From positions 186,001 through 250,000 of the forward strand of contig JAKSZP010014451.1 of NCBI GenBank assembly GCA_022478985.1: a DNA stretch of 64,000 bases, read 5' to 3'. Below the pieces are notes generated by a model. That model ran no database searches. It saw nothing but the letters and a program-made list of their open reading frames with translations, and was not told the origin of the DNA. Below, one piece after another: positions 11,291 through 20,900 of this stretch. Source of the stretch: Massospora cicadina (lineage: Eukaryota > Entomophthoromycota > Entomophthoromycetes > Entomophthorales > Entomophthoraceae). Position 1 is the stretch's first letter. Each line of letters starts with the position of its first letter. The position numbers and the translations under genes were made by a program.

Positions 11291-11990
11291 TTCTTTAAAG
11301 AACAATTGGAATACCTCTGGTTTGTCATTGATTCCGGGGCTTGCGGTCTCAGCCTCAAAAGGTAGAGGCGATTACAAAATGCAACCTCTGACAAGTATGA
11401 GAAATGTTCAAGTATTCTTAGGCATGGTAGGATACTATCAAAGAATTGTAGAAGGGTTCACAAAGATTACTGAGACTCTATTTCACTTACTACAAGGAGG
11501 AGTTCATTTTTGCTGGGCATAGGAATGTCAACAAGCCTTTGAGGCTTTAAAAAACAAAATGAGCTTGGCACCTATCCTCCGATATCCAGATTTCAGCAAG
11601 CCTTTTATCATACAAACCAACGCCTCATTGACTGCTATTGGTGGTGTGCTATCGCAGATTGGGGATGATGGCAAGGAGCATCCCGTCACTTATTGCAGCA
11701 GGACGCTGAATAAGCATGAGCGTAATTATATGGCGACTGAAAGAGAATGTTTAGCTGGCATCTATTCTTGTAAACAATTTTGGGTTTAAATTTATGGCAC
11801 CAAGTTTCAAGTAGTGATGGATCATAGCTCATTACAATGGCTCCACAATCTCAAGGAACCTGAAGGATAGTTATCCCGCTGGGCTCTGAAATTACAAGCG
11901 TACAATTATAAAATTATTCATAGAGCTGGAGTGGCCCATCAAAATTGCAGATGGACTATTGCGACTTCCTATTGTAGCTGTCCTGAGCAG
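11291..11990 (+). pseudogene. Element A RNase H
   Basis: Two in-frame pieces (11322-11522 and 11559-11789) are split by one TAG, and a TAA follows at 11787. The first catalytic Asp appears mutated to Asn (IIQTNAS where TDAS is expected). The Glu (TERECLA) and the second Asp (VVMDHSSLQWL, after 11790) are kept. RNase H removes the RNA strand after reverse transcription. The region ends with the usual IIHRAGVAHQN block near 11920-11950. Confidence 0.82.
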
Positions 11991-12391
11991 TTTGGCTGAT
12001 GAGCTTCATGAAAAAATGATTACCTGAAAGTATGGAGATGAGCCACCTGAAGTTCAAAAAGCGATCAAAAAAGCATTAATCAACATCAAATATCAAAATG
12101 GAGTTCTAAATAAGCTTAAGCCTAAAGGGCAACATTGAATTTTTCCAAAACCTTCCAACTGAATGGAGATTAAAACACAAGCACACAAGGCCGTCAGACA
12201 TGGGGAATGACCAAGATGCTAGAATTAATTTGATCCAGTACTAAAGGGATTCCATGCAATTTGATATCTAAGACATGCTCAATAAATGTCATTCATGCCA
12301 AATCTTAAAACCTATGAATTTGGATGTGAAATATTGTTTGATCAAACCTGACTAGGCCTGGCATACCATTTCAATTGATGTAATTGGCCCT
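11991..12391 (+). pseudogene. Element A integrase zinc-finger region
   Basis: Degenerate HHCC domain. A His pair can be seen in AHKAVRHG (near 12180-12205) and the Cys pair in NKCHSCQIL (near 12282-12308), followed by a block leading into SIDVIGPLPVSSLGN. Stops interrupt it. In the family this domain helps integrase multimerise on the element ends. Confidence 0.65.
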
Positions 12392-12955
12392 TTGCCTGTG
12401 AGTAGCCTAGGCAACAAATACATAATTGTTGCTATTGACCATCTAATGAAATGGGTGGAAGCAAAAGCAATTCAAGATGTCAGGGCTCTAACTACTGCCA
12501 AGTTCATTATGGATAATATTATTTATAAGCACGTATGCCCCCAGAAGATCTTAATGGACAATGGCACAAATTTTACTGCCCAAATGGTACAACGGTTATA
12601 TGAGTTGATGTCTATCAAAGGAGTGTTGTCAACACTGTACCATCCTGAGACTAATGGTATGATAGAGCGATTGAATGGCACTTTAGTCGGCATTTTATGC
12701 AAAAATGCAGCCTTAGCGCCTTTGCAATGGGCAACTTCAATTAGTGCAACTGAGTTTCCATACAATATCAGGCACCACAGCAGCACAGGCCACTCTCTGT
12801 TTCAACTTCTGTATGGTAGACAGCCCGCTCTGCCTCCATTATTATATTTAGTACTCAGTTCAACTGACGCAATTAACCCAAATAACTATGTTGAGCAACT
12901 AGCAAAGACCCTAATCAAGTTTCAATCTGAAGCTTATCAAAATGCGATTATTTGA
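12392..12955 (+). CDS. Element A integrase catalytic core
   Basis: An uninterrupted 187-codon frame covers the DDE core: VAIDHLMKWVEAK (Asp 1), KILMDNGTNFTAQ (Asp 2) and HPETNGMIERLNGTL (Glu). All three catalytic positions look intact. It continues with LYGRQPALPP, the usual end of the core in this family. The first ATG is arbitrary, since this is an internal part of Pol. It would insert element DNA with a 5-bp duplication, as the flanks show. Confidence 0.9.
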   Translation: MPVSSLGNKYIIVAIDHLMKWVEAKAIQDVRALTTAKFIMDNIIYKHVCPQKILMDNGTNFTAQMVQRLYELMSIKGVLSTLYHPETNGMIERLNGTLVGILCKNAALAPLQWATSISATEFPYNIRHHSSTGHSLFQLLYGRQPALPPLLYLVLSSTDAINPNNYVEQLAKTLIKFQSEAYQNAII

Positions 12956-13195
12956 AAAACTATTCATAAGAGCTATGATGATGCTAAACGAGCTATGGTG
13001 ACTAAGTTCAAGGAAGGAGATTTAGTAGTATATTGTGACACTCATAGTGCAGGCCGCGCACACAAGCTGCCTCACTTTGGAAGGGTCTATTTATTATATT
13101 GGAGAAATCATCTGAAAATGTATATATCATTATGGATCAAGGGGGCTGGGATGTGAATCAAGTACATGCTAAGTTCCTTCATCTGTTTCATAAAG
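12956..13195 (+). pseudogene. Element A integrase C-terminal domain
   Basis: Frames after the TGA at 12953 give DAKRAMVTKFKEGDLVVYCD and then GPFIILEKSSENVYIIMDQ-type sequence near 13090-13150, ending at TAA-TAA about 13198. This is the GPF/Y-type tail of a non-chromodomain integrase; no chromodomain follows. Confidence 0.7.
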
Positions 13196-13584
13196 AATAA
13201 TAATACAAAAAGAAAAAAAAAAAAAAAGAAAGAAAGAAAAAGAAAAAATAAAAAATAAAAATTTGTATATAATAAATATAAATATTTAATAATAATAAAA
13301 TTAAAAAATAATAATAAATACTTAAAAGCCATAGAGTTTAATTCATGATTTAATGCCTTGCTGGCATTAGAACTTGGTACCCCTTCTTTGGTAGGGGGAG
13401 GAGAGTGCAATTAAACCGGAGAAGCCTGTATAGGAATCAGAGAGATGCGGATTTCATACAAGTCCTGACTATCTAGACCCTGTTGGAGATGTTCCAAACC
13501 CAAGAAAGCTCAGCACCAGGCACGCTGGCCCTGTCAGCTTAGGAAAGGCCATCAAATTAAAGGGAAAGTCCATTGGAAGGGACT
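13196..13584. repeat. A-rich low-complexity separator in element A
   Basis: 13208-13330 is almost pure A/G then A/T on the plus strand, right after pol stops. The antisense ORF ends on the far side (13585). B (about 19490-19610) and C (26160-26340) have comparable tracts in the same relative place, so it probably separates two convergent transcripts. A minus frame (13108-13410) reads Phe/Leu runs through it and is not credible. 13411-13584 has no feature. Confidence 0.6.
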
Positions 13585-14551
13585 TCAGAATAGGTGGGAA
13601 AGGTTTGATTCAGGAGTAAATGCTGCAGAAGGGAAGATACAATCAGCAAGAAGGCTATCAAGGCAGGGGTAAACTGAGGGGAGGAACTCTTTCACGCGAA
13701 ACATTTGTGAACAGGCCTCATCTAATACCCTGCACATGTTGGGCATGGTATTTATAGGAAGCAATGAAGGAGGGAAGCAAACGCATGCACCCAAAAGAGC
13801 CATCTGGGGGACATACTTCTTGAGAAGCCCCTTAGCCAAGCTTTTACAAAGGGCTTGGTATAACACCAGGATGCACCAATCCTTCAAAATTCGAGCCTTG
13901 AGGCCCAATGAGACGTAAAAATCAGTATGTACTGAAGCAGATTTGCACCAAAGCCTAGCAACTAAGTTAGAAAAAATAAGTGCCTGGTTGGCCTCAAAAA
14001 TATCATATGTGGCAACCTCAGGACCAGTAGCAAGTGCAGATGACAAGTAGGCATTCACAAGCTCTGACATTGAATTGAACTCAAGACCCATTGAAGCCAC
14101 ACTGCCCATGTGTAAGGAGGAAGCAAGATTCTTTGAAGTGAAGACACTAAAAAGTGAAAACAAGAAGTCCATAAGAAGATCCCTATCCAAAGCAAATTGA
14201 TTTTGGATCAGGGTTTCTTGGGACTGAACAGCTTCAGAAAGCCAAATAGATAAAGAATAAGTTGAAAGGGGATCCCGCTCGACCCATTGGGATGTTCAAC
14301 TGACTGTACCTGAAGCCATGGGGCTTGTTCAGGTTTTTCAATTGGTGTTATCACAGTGGGATGCGAAGCTGAACTCTCTATTACTGTGGAAGCGTAGCTG
14401 GTTGACTCAGCTTGAGGAACCATGGGCAACATGCCAGAGTTGACATAGCATGCTGCATGGATTTGCTTAGCCTTAGGAAGGCTCGTCTGTCCGAGGTGGA
14501 AAGGCTATTGAGATAACGTTCATACTTTGATGAACGCGAAAAGTTAGACAT
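13585..14551 (-). pseudogene. Antisense accessory ORF of element A (unknown function)
   Basis: Opposite strand to gag-pol, between integrase and 3' LTR. Translation from ATG at 14551 gives MSNFSRSSKYERYLNSL, matching the start of the B copy (MSNSESHYQQLLNSL). Two frameshifts connect three open parts: 14551-about 14430, 14432-14208 and 14190-13585 (201 codons). The last part ends with a block shared with B: MALLGACVCFPPS, then VLDEACSQMF, then DSLLADCIF. Total is about 320 codons. I do not recognise the family, and no catalytic motif, signal peptide or clear membrane segment is evident. A TATA-like ATATAGG lies about 30-40 nt upstream, near the LTR edge. Confidence 0.72.
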
Positions 14552-14592
14552 TGTGACCCAGGAAGAAGGGTACCCGCCACCTATATCCGGTC

Positions 14593-14605
14593 AAGATGGG
14601 GGAAG
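14593..14605 (+). promoter_or_regulatory. Element A polypurine tract
   Basis: AAGATGGGGGAAG ends exactly at the 3' LTR (14606). Such a tract primes plus-strand DNA synthesis in LTR elements. B and C have comparable tracts (AAGAGGGGGGATG; AAATGGGGGAGG). Confidence 0.85.
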
Positions 14606-15491
14606 TGTTGAGTAATTAAGTGAACCTGATTGTTAGATATTTGATAAAGACATAATAACGTTAGCATGCTTAAACTTATTATGGATCATATCAGATATCA
14701 GCAATTATGGATCAGGTATATTCTATGCTTATGCAAAGCTTAGGATCCGCGACCTAGCGATTTCATTTAATAATATTTGACTATGATGACATGGGCTCTA
14801 GGGCTTTGTTGGTTAGGTCATACTTAAATTAAGTTTTGACTTAATGACTCAGGCATGTGGGCTTTGTTAGTCTATGTCAAAATTAGTTTTTAAGGTCAGT
14901 TGAGTTTTTGATTAAATTTATTACTAATTAGTGATACAAATTGCCTTGGTATGTTCTGCCAATTGCTTGTGAAAGATCATCAGTTCAGCTATTTGCAGAC
15001 TCATCTGAAATGTCATCTTGAGAATGATGACGTTGTTTACACCGACCCTGAGGCTGAGCAAGATGCCCTGAATCAAAGTATTTGTAGACCCTCAAACAAA
15101 CATTTTTTCGTGTTCCTTTGGCCAAGTGCCATTGAAAATGAGACGTCATGGCTAAGATGTGGTGAACATTAAACCCTAAAATTACCTTAAAGTTGATGCT
15201 AATAAACAACATTCAACTATTACCACCAGCTTATAGTTTAACATATAAGCTTTTTGTGTTTAAAACTTTACTTTGTATTAGTGGAGAATTTACTTGGGAT
15301 CAGTAAGATCAGGGCAGCGTGCCATCGTCCAAGTAATGACAGGAGAATACAAATTTGATTTGCTATTACCAAGGAGCTACATCTTGAACTATAGTCACCA
15401 TCTGGTCTATTTTCCTCATACAATAGATGCTTAAAACTCCACCATACCACAAAATAAGAACCAGCCATCAGAATAAGACTAAAATTCAACA
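14606..15491 (+). repeat. Element A 3' LTR (886 bp)
   Basis: Same length and order as 6330-7215. Starts TGTTGAGTAA and ends ATTCAACA. It is followed by the target duplication GCCAA (15492-15496) and the resumed R LTR. Confidence 0.92.
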
Positions 15492-15555
15492 GCCAACAAG
15501 TATCCATACTGGTTGGCCTTGCACACTAATGGAGCTCATGGTCAATTTTGCGACA
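15492..15555 (+). repeat. R 3' LTR, part 2
   Basis: Continues the R LTR after element A (TACTGGTTGGCC..., parallel to 5085-5144) and ends GCGACA. The next five bases (CTCAC) are the right target duplication of R. Confidence 0.85.
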
Positions 15556-15560
15556 CTCAC

Positions 15561-16060
15561 CACTACCCCTTTCCTGAATGACCATCAGTTTGTATGGCCA
15601 TGGTGGCCTCACCTGAAATTCACCATCTCCATGATGCCATGGTACTCTTTTCACTGAATTTAAGGAAGGGCTTCACGTCACCCAATTCCCCCCATTTTCC
15701 CTAACATTTCAAAAGATGAGATTGATTGCTTAACTAAAGCTGCCACCACCATGGTCAAGCATGTTGCTGAACTGGAAGATTTTCCCCCCGCCATGCATAC
15801 ACTAGAGACAACATTACAAAATTTGCCCAACTTCCTAAAGCATGAATATAAGTCAAACACATGTTGCCAAGCTCCTGGAGGCTATGCTTAAGGCCTAAAT
15901 TGTCAATGACAATCTCAACAATTATCTATATCACCTTGACCCTCAACCTGTGGATGCCCCAACCCCCTTGCTCTTAACATTGATCCGCCTCTTCAATGGT
16001 GAAGCTGAAATTAATAATCTGCCTGATCCCCCCTCCCCCTCCACCATAGTGGGATAAGTA
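15561..16060 (+). pseudogene. Unrecognised coding remnant in Q (right part)
   Basis: This continues the GC-rich Q sequence broken by R. Plus frames include HQFVWPWWPHLKFTISMMPW (about 15582-15640) and EIDCLTKAATTMVKHVAEL (about 15720-15775). Stops and shifts are frequent. I cannot assign a family. A Trp-rich WPWWP motif is the most distinctive feature for a search. Confidence 0.35.
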
Positions 16061-16255
16061 ATTCACCTCTGCTCCACCTGGTAGGTTGTTTTATCATTTT
16101 TTGTGTGTTTTGTCACTCATTTAGGGCTTTTGGTTCACATTTTCAGTTTACTAGTTTTGTGTTTCTGTTTTGATAATGTCCACCCCCTGGTTGGCTTACC
16201 TCAAATAAAGTTTAAATTCATAAATTAAAAAAGAAAAAAGGAAAGGAGTGTAAAC
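16061..16255 (+). repeat. Retroposon 3' tail, plus orientation
   Basis: Ends with TTTTGATAATG...CTGGTTGGCTTACCTCAAATAAA (16170-16207) and then an A-rich tail (to 16250). The same tail, TTTGGTAATGCC...TGGTTGGCTTGCCTNNGTTAAATAA, ends the SINE copies at 25021-25232 and 29259-29551. It is therefore the 3' end of a related retroposon, opposite in direction to the tRNA-like head at 16378-16455. No 5' end could be fixed. Confidence 0.5.
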
Positions 16256-16377
16256 CCAGAAAACCTCCATGCGTAGCATATGATAGGCCAGGAACTCCAT
16301 GGGCCGCCTTTGCTATCTGCTATCTCAGTTTGGGGCATTGGTACGCAATGCCAACACAGCCAAAATTGTCCCCTACC

Positions 16378-16455
16378 CAAAAATCATCTACTAGGATTGA
16401 ACTTGAGTAGGCAGTGGTAGAGAGTCCATACTCTACCACTAGGGCATCCTCCCCC
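16378..16455 (-). other. tRNA-like SINE head (pseudo-tRNA) at the edge of Q
   Basis: On the minus strand, GGGGGAGGATGCCCTAGTGG contains an A-box-like stretch (plus 16433-16446), and GTTCAATCC (plus 16394-16402) is a good B box. The T-stem pairs poorly and no acceptor pairing is visible, so it is not a working tRNA. A perfect 9-bp inverted repeat, GTGGTAGAG/CTCTACCAC (16414-16422 and 16431-16439), overlaps the A box. It lies directly inside the Q target duplication, as expected for a SINE 5' end. Confidence 0.6.
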
Positions 16456-16470
16456 ATTGATATAAATTAT

Positions 16471-17758
16471 TGTAAAAATTTACTCTAGATTGATTATCAG
16501 CTGTCAACCCAGTAACCTTTTTACTGCACAGGTTTGATTTCCTTGTGCACTTTGTTACGTTGTATAGAATGTAGTATTTAATAATAGTATGGAGACTATT
16601 ATCTGTAGTTGAGATTGAACTATTATTTGGCCCAACGCTTGTCCAGTATTTCCAATTAAATACTCTGTAAGTCATACTCATAGGGATTCATTCCCAATAC
16701 GCTTGTCCACCTGATCTTTGTTAAGATACCCCGGTGACAGTCTCTCTCAGCCCAACTCACAGTTGGCAGCTATCCCTGATTGTGGTTCCCTCATCTCTAG
16801 ATCCCCACTCAGATCTTTACTCTTCTCTCTGAGAGTCTTCCAATTATTGCCTTCTGCAATAATATCCTTGAGATAGAACAACACAATAGAAGCTGATAGT
16901 CTAACTATACACCAAATTGATGATATTACTGTAAAGTACTTGTTATTTTAAAACTGGGTTTTTTAGATAATGTTTTTCTTTATCTTCTGGCTTCCTGCCA
17001 TACAAAGATCTTGTTCCTCCTGACTGATTAAATCCTTATCACCTGTATCAACCCCAGGATGGGTGAAACCAAATGGAAAGTTGAGCTGATCTGTATATAT
17101 TCCAAAATTATGGGTTTTAATTATAGTAAATCCTAAGGAATTATATAATAGGGGATTCAGCTGTCTAACCCTCAGTTGACATTTATCTAATGAAATGGCA
17201 GCCATTGCTGTTGAATCACCCTTCCTCGTCTAGGCATCAATGGTCTTCCCCATCCTGGCTAGGATTCTGTCATTGGACATCCTTGAGACCTCAAATGAAA
17301 AGAGTCAGAAAATGTGTCTCTAACATTTTCCTCTCGATCCAAGTGAACCAACCATAATTGGCTAGCGACCTGCTTAGGTAATGAGACTTATTACCCATTA
17401 AGGCAGTTCACGCACCAACTAATCAATCAGCTAGTTGCAGGTGGCATCACTCGCCTTGCAACTTACTATTCATTCCTAATCAGTTAGTGATGAAACCCAA
17501 CTGATCCCAATTGGTACACCTGATAGTTAATCACTATCAGATGCCCCTATTTTGTCAGCAACTCTACCTGATGAGATCTTAGGTATTCATCCAGTTTGAT
17601 CCCTGACAGATAAGACCAAGCGAATATCACAAAATCCCCTAAATGTAGTTCCTCCAAAACTTGGGCCAACTGATTTCTGATTCACATTGCCTTAGGGAAT
17701 TTTCCCTAGAGATACCAGGTAATTTAGCAGGCTGAGAATATGGGCAAAAATCCCAACA
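16471..17758 (-). repeat. Element B 3' LTR (1288 bp)
   Basis: Plus-strand edges are TGTAAAAATTTACTC and AAAATCCCAACA. It is collinear with 23076-24358. Internal landmarks shared with the C LTR (for example the GGCTAGC...TTAGGTAATG block near 17360) show the B and C families are related. Confidence 0.9.
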
Positions 17759-17771
17759 CATCCCCCCTCTT
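17759..17771 (-). promoter_or_regulatory. Element B polypurine tract
   Basis: The plus strand reads CATCCCCCCTCTT directly after the LTR, so the minus strand has AAGAGGGGGGATG immediately 5' of the 3' LTR. Confidence 0.85.
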
Positions 17772-18334
17772 GCCTAGATTTCTAGTGATAAAAGGATTGG
17801 GGCATGAGAACACTGCTTCTGACACAAGGTCAAATATTATTGGTTCAAGCGGAGTACACTCATCAATACTTAATGCTTCTCAGGACGACCTTCAGCATAT
17901 GGCGTTCTTCCTCTTCCTCTTCGCTACCATCTTAACAGAGCGTGGTCCCCACAACCTTCTGTCATGTTGGGCTAATCGATTTAATCATGATGATATTAGT
18001 CCCAGGATCTGGTTTACCCCCATCAGGGTATATGACCCTCTGTAATATTCAGGATTCTTGGTCCAGCGTCCTTGATTTCCTGATTTTCTCCTCATCCTAG
18101 ACAGGAGACCCTTGCCATCTATTTTCGTTTTGCAGCTTGATAAAGTATACTTATTTCTATTCAACCTCGTTATTTCTCATATAATCTCTTGGCTGTAAGT
18201 CATTCCTAATTCTTCCCTTAAAGCTTATCTCATTAATTTTGAGATTAATTTTCCGGAATTGGAGCTTAATGGAATATAGAGTGCATAAGGTCAACTTTTA
18301 TATAAGTCCAACATCCCCCTCTCATCCAGCTCAT
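17772..18334 (+). promoter_or_regulatory. Upstream region of the B antisense ORF, with TATA box
   Basis: Lies between the B 3' LTR and the antisense ORF. A canonical TATATAA (18299-18305) is followed by a C/T-rich stretch (CCCCCTCTCATCC) and then the ATG at 18335, about 36 nt downstream of the TATA box. A plus frame at 17740-18045 crosses the LTR edge and has no recognisable product. Copy A has a TATA-like sequence at a similar distance, which supports promoter function. This is an inference from layout. Confidence 0.5.
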
Positions 18335-19404
18335 ATGTCAAATTCTGAATCTCACTACCAGCAGCTCCTCAATAGTCTGTATGATCCAAACCTCTGTCTT
18401 TTCCAGAAGATGAGTCATGATGCTCAACAGAACCTCTTTTATGGTCCTTCTAAAACTCATACGCCTAGTCTGGTGCAAGCGGCTAGTCCTTCCATTAAAT
18501 TACTGGAAACGGTAACAAATTCCTCTGAAACCAGGCTGACCATTGTTTCAAACAACTCTCAGCTGACTCTTCCTCTGCAGTCAATTCCAGAGTTGGACTT
18601 TGAAACCCTCCTGGATTCAGCTCCTTTCGCTGATGCTCCAAACATCATCGTAGATGCTCCAGAGATTATGCTGGTTGCTCTGGATTGTTCATTTCTGGTT
18701 ATGTCGGACTTGCTCCCTGAGTTCCTCTTCCAACTTGGTCAATTTTACAAACCCGCTGTTCTGGTTTCTGAGCTCTCAATTGGTAACTGCATACACTCCA
18801 AGCTCCCCTACGCTGAACTCTGGACCCAAGTCACTGAGGCTTTGACTTAAGTGCTGAATCCCTCTGATCTTAATACCCTTCTGGATTGGGATACTGCCAC
18901 TTTGCTCTTTGCTTTGCTGGCCAAGTTCTTTGAAGTTGGTCCAAGAAGCTTCCTGCCTCTCCTGGATTCTACCATTTGTTCAGTTTTAGCTTCCACGAAG
19001 CCCGTAGTTGCTGCTTGCAGTATGCAATCCACTCTCTGCACAACTATCTCTTCTCTAGCACTTCCCATCGGTATCTTCCACTGATGGCATTGATAGAGGG
19101 CATGATTTGGCAACCCCCATCAAGTATTCCTTCTTCGTTGCCAGCCCACATGTCTGGTGTCCTTGATGAAGCCCATTGGCAGGCGCTTAGGACTAATCTT
19201 CCATCTCTGGTGCCATATTGGGATTACTCAAGGTTATTTGCCAATTGCCTCTTTTTATACTGTTGCTTTCCTCCCCACTTTGGGGTTTTACGATTGGCTT
19301 CCTCTGACATCTCAATTTCCCTTCCCCTAGTCACTTTTTCTCAGGGCTTGGCATCCGCTCAGCAAACTTGGTTTTGTGTAGGTCTCGCCCTTGCAAGCAT
19401 CTGA
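18335..19404 (+). pseudogene. Antisense accessory ORF of element B (unknown function)
   Basis: Opposite strand to B gag-pol. The ATG is at 18335 (MSNSESHYQQLLNSL); the frame is also open upstream to 18239, but the shared Met-Ser-Asn start in A picks 18335. The frame runs to TAA 18848, resumes in the same frame to 19084, then shifts by one for the last part, ending at 19404. The C-terminal block MALIEGMIWQPPSSIPSSLP, then MSGVLDEAHWQALRTNLPSL, aligns with the A copy. It encodes about 355 residues and is rich in Leu/Ser with short hydrophobic runs (LLFALLAKFF). No known domain is recognised. Confidence 0.75.
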
Positions 19405-19589
19405 TCACATATTGATTTTGAGGGCTGTTTATTCCTACCGCGATCCATCCTCCCTCCTCAAGAGGTAACATAGGCGGAATAATCCTCATACTGAGGATGA
19501 TCAATAAAAATAAAAATTATATAAATATATTGCCTTTTTATCTATGCAGTTTATAGTTTTTTCACAAAATCTTATCAATTTTTTTTATC
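19405..19589. other. Spacer after the B antisense ORF
   Basis: No gene. 19490-19589 is A/T-rich low complexity, comparable in position to the tracts in A and C that separate convergent coding regions. Confidence 0.5.
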
Positions 19590-19810
19590 TTTATTCTTCT
19601 TTTTTACTATGGGACTTGACCTTGTTTTGGTTCAGAGGTCCATGTTTTCCCCCAAACTGGGTCCTGGGTACTTAAACTTGCCAGCTTTCCATGGTTCAGA
19701 GGTTCTTTTTTAGGACTTAACCATCTAGATTGGTTCAGAGGTCCTTTTTTTGGACTTGACTTAATTATCAGGAAATGACCAACTTAATGGTTCATTGGCC
19801 CTTTGGGAAC
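19590..19810. repeat. Hairpin-rich repeat in B, copy 1
   Basis: About 220 bp, repeated directly at 21950-22170. Each copy holds several versions of GGTTCAGAGGTCC followed by a T run and GGACTT, so AGGTCC/GGACTT can form hairpins with T-rich loops. Both copies also share TGGGTCCTGGGTACTTAAAC-type sequence. No coding sense is seen. Confidence 0.7.
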
Positions 19811-20900
19811 TCTTTTATTTTTTTTTCATTGATCCAACACTTTAGATACTTAGCGTGGACTCAATTTACAACTCTTACATCCAAGAGATTCTTGATGAAG
19901 TAAGCATTGGTCACCATCTTGGCGATTACTTTAAATGGAACTGACCACAACACATCTAATTTGTTTCTTCATCTGAAACCAGGCATATCACAATAGGCGA
20001 CTCTTTCTCCTATTTGTTATTCTTCTAAGGCCAGTCAGTTTTTTTCATCCATCGATTTTGCTCATATCCTTTTCTTTAAGGCTGTATCAAATGCTTGTAA
20101 TTGCATATCAATCAGGATACTTGTCAGTCAGTTCAAGTATTGCTTGGTACTCATCCCCGACATAGTTTCACCACTGAATATAAAATTGGCGGCAACGCGG
20201 CCTTTCTTCCATATAATAATTCAAACAGCGTCTTTCCCATCGCTGTATGATGACTAATGTTGTAGGTAAATGTCACCAAACTCAGGTACGTTCCCCATGT
20301 GGAAGTTCTCCCTGCGACTAGCTTCCTCAGCGTTGTGGCCAGCATCCCATTGACCTGTTCTACCATTCCATTCATCTACAGTCAGTATGGTACTACACAA
20401 CTACTTGGATCCTCATTATTTTGTTTAACCTCAGGATCACATGAGATGTGAAGTTGGTCCCATTGTCGCTCAACAGGACTTGCAGACATCTATGCCAGTA
20501 TACCACTTGATCCAGAATAACCTCGTGGTACTGGTAGCATCTACTCTTGTTAGGGCCTTCATCTTGACCCATCTCGTCAGATAGTCAATGGTAACTATGA
20601 TGTACTTGACTCCCCCTGTGCTCATCATCAGCGGTCCCATCACATTGATGGACACCATGTGCCAGGCGAATCCAGGGCGGATCAGTCAGTATCCAGTTGT
20701 ATTCTTGTGTGGTTTGTGCAGCTAGCACTCCACTCAGCAAGCCAGATGATCTGCGACATCATAGTTGATTGATTCCCAGTAATAAGACTGGTGAATATGG
20801 TCAGTTTTTTTTTCCTCAGGACTCCATGCCCAACAACCTTGTGAGCTTCTTGTACCATCGCTGCTCTTTCTGACAGTTTGGGAACAATAGCCACTTACTG
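19811..20900 (-). pseudogene. Element B integrase
   Basis: Minus-strand blocks: zinc-finger HKVVGHGVLRKKK (near 20840) and a Cys pair near 20720; VKYIIVTIDYLTRWV (Asp 1, near 20590); LLSDNGTNFTSHVI (Asp 2, near 20440-20480); MNGMVEQVNGML (Glu, near 20360). The core ends TLFELLYGRKAALPP (near 20190-20230). The catalytic triad is preserved, but frameshifts split the frame. It is closest to the integrases of C and A, with no chromodomain. Confidence 0.82.

Larger units (their letters stand above)
6330..15491 (+). mobile_element. Element A: Ty3/gypsy LTR retrotransposon with antisense ORF
   Basis: Two 886-bp LTRs with TGTTGA...TCAACA termini enclose gag, protease, RT, RNase H and integrase in plus orientation, then an A-rich tract and an ORF on the opposite strand. 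Decayed target duplications GCCTT and GCCAA (the uninterrupted R LTR reads GCCAA at 5071-5075) confirm insertion into R. The LTRs differ at roughly 6-7% of positions by eye over their first 470 bp. Integrase catalytic residues survive, but pol needs several frameshifts and stops to be read through. No chromodomain is visible. Confidence 0.92.
4078..15555 (+). mobile_element. R: non-coding mini-LTR retrotransposon (interrupted by A)
   Basis: Structure is LTR (4078-5144), 176-bp interior (5145-5320), LTR (5321-6329 plus 15497-15555). The interior has a primer-binding site at one end and a purine tract at the other but no gag or pol, so it resembles TRIM/LARD-type non-autonomous elements, though the LTRs are long (about 1067 bp). 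Removing A and one target-duplication copy makes the second LTR 1068 bp, matching the first. It must have been mobilised in trans. Confidence 0.8.
2752..16455 (-). mobile_element. Q: retroposon-like insertion carrying R and A
   Basis: Bounded by 13-15 bp direct repeats (TTGATATAATTAT at 2739-2751; ATTGATATAAATTAT at 16456-16470) inside the C LTR. This is the long, A/T-rich duplication typical of LINE-type target-primed insertion. The right end, read on the minus strand, starts with a tRNA-like A box and B box. The left end, on the same strand, has a 3' tail (CCACCTCAAATAAGG then A/T-rich) related to the SINE tails elsewhere in the window. Without R and A it is about 2.2 kb. It may itself be composite, because a second tail in the opposite orientation lies at 16160-16255. 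Confidence 0.6.

Noticed and set aside
13108..13410. 100-codon minus-strand frame
   Set aside because: Consists largely of Phe/Leu runs read through the A-rich tract.
16378..16455. Functional tRNA gene
   Set aside because: T-stem mismatches, no acceptor stem, and location at the edge of a retroposon.
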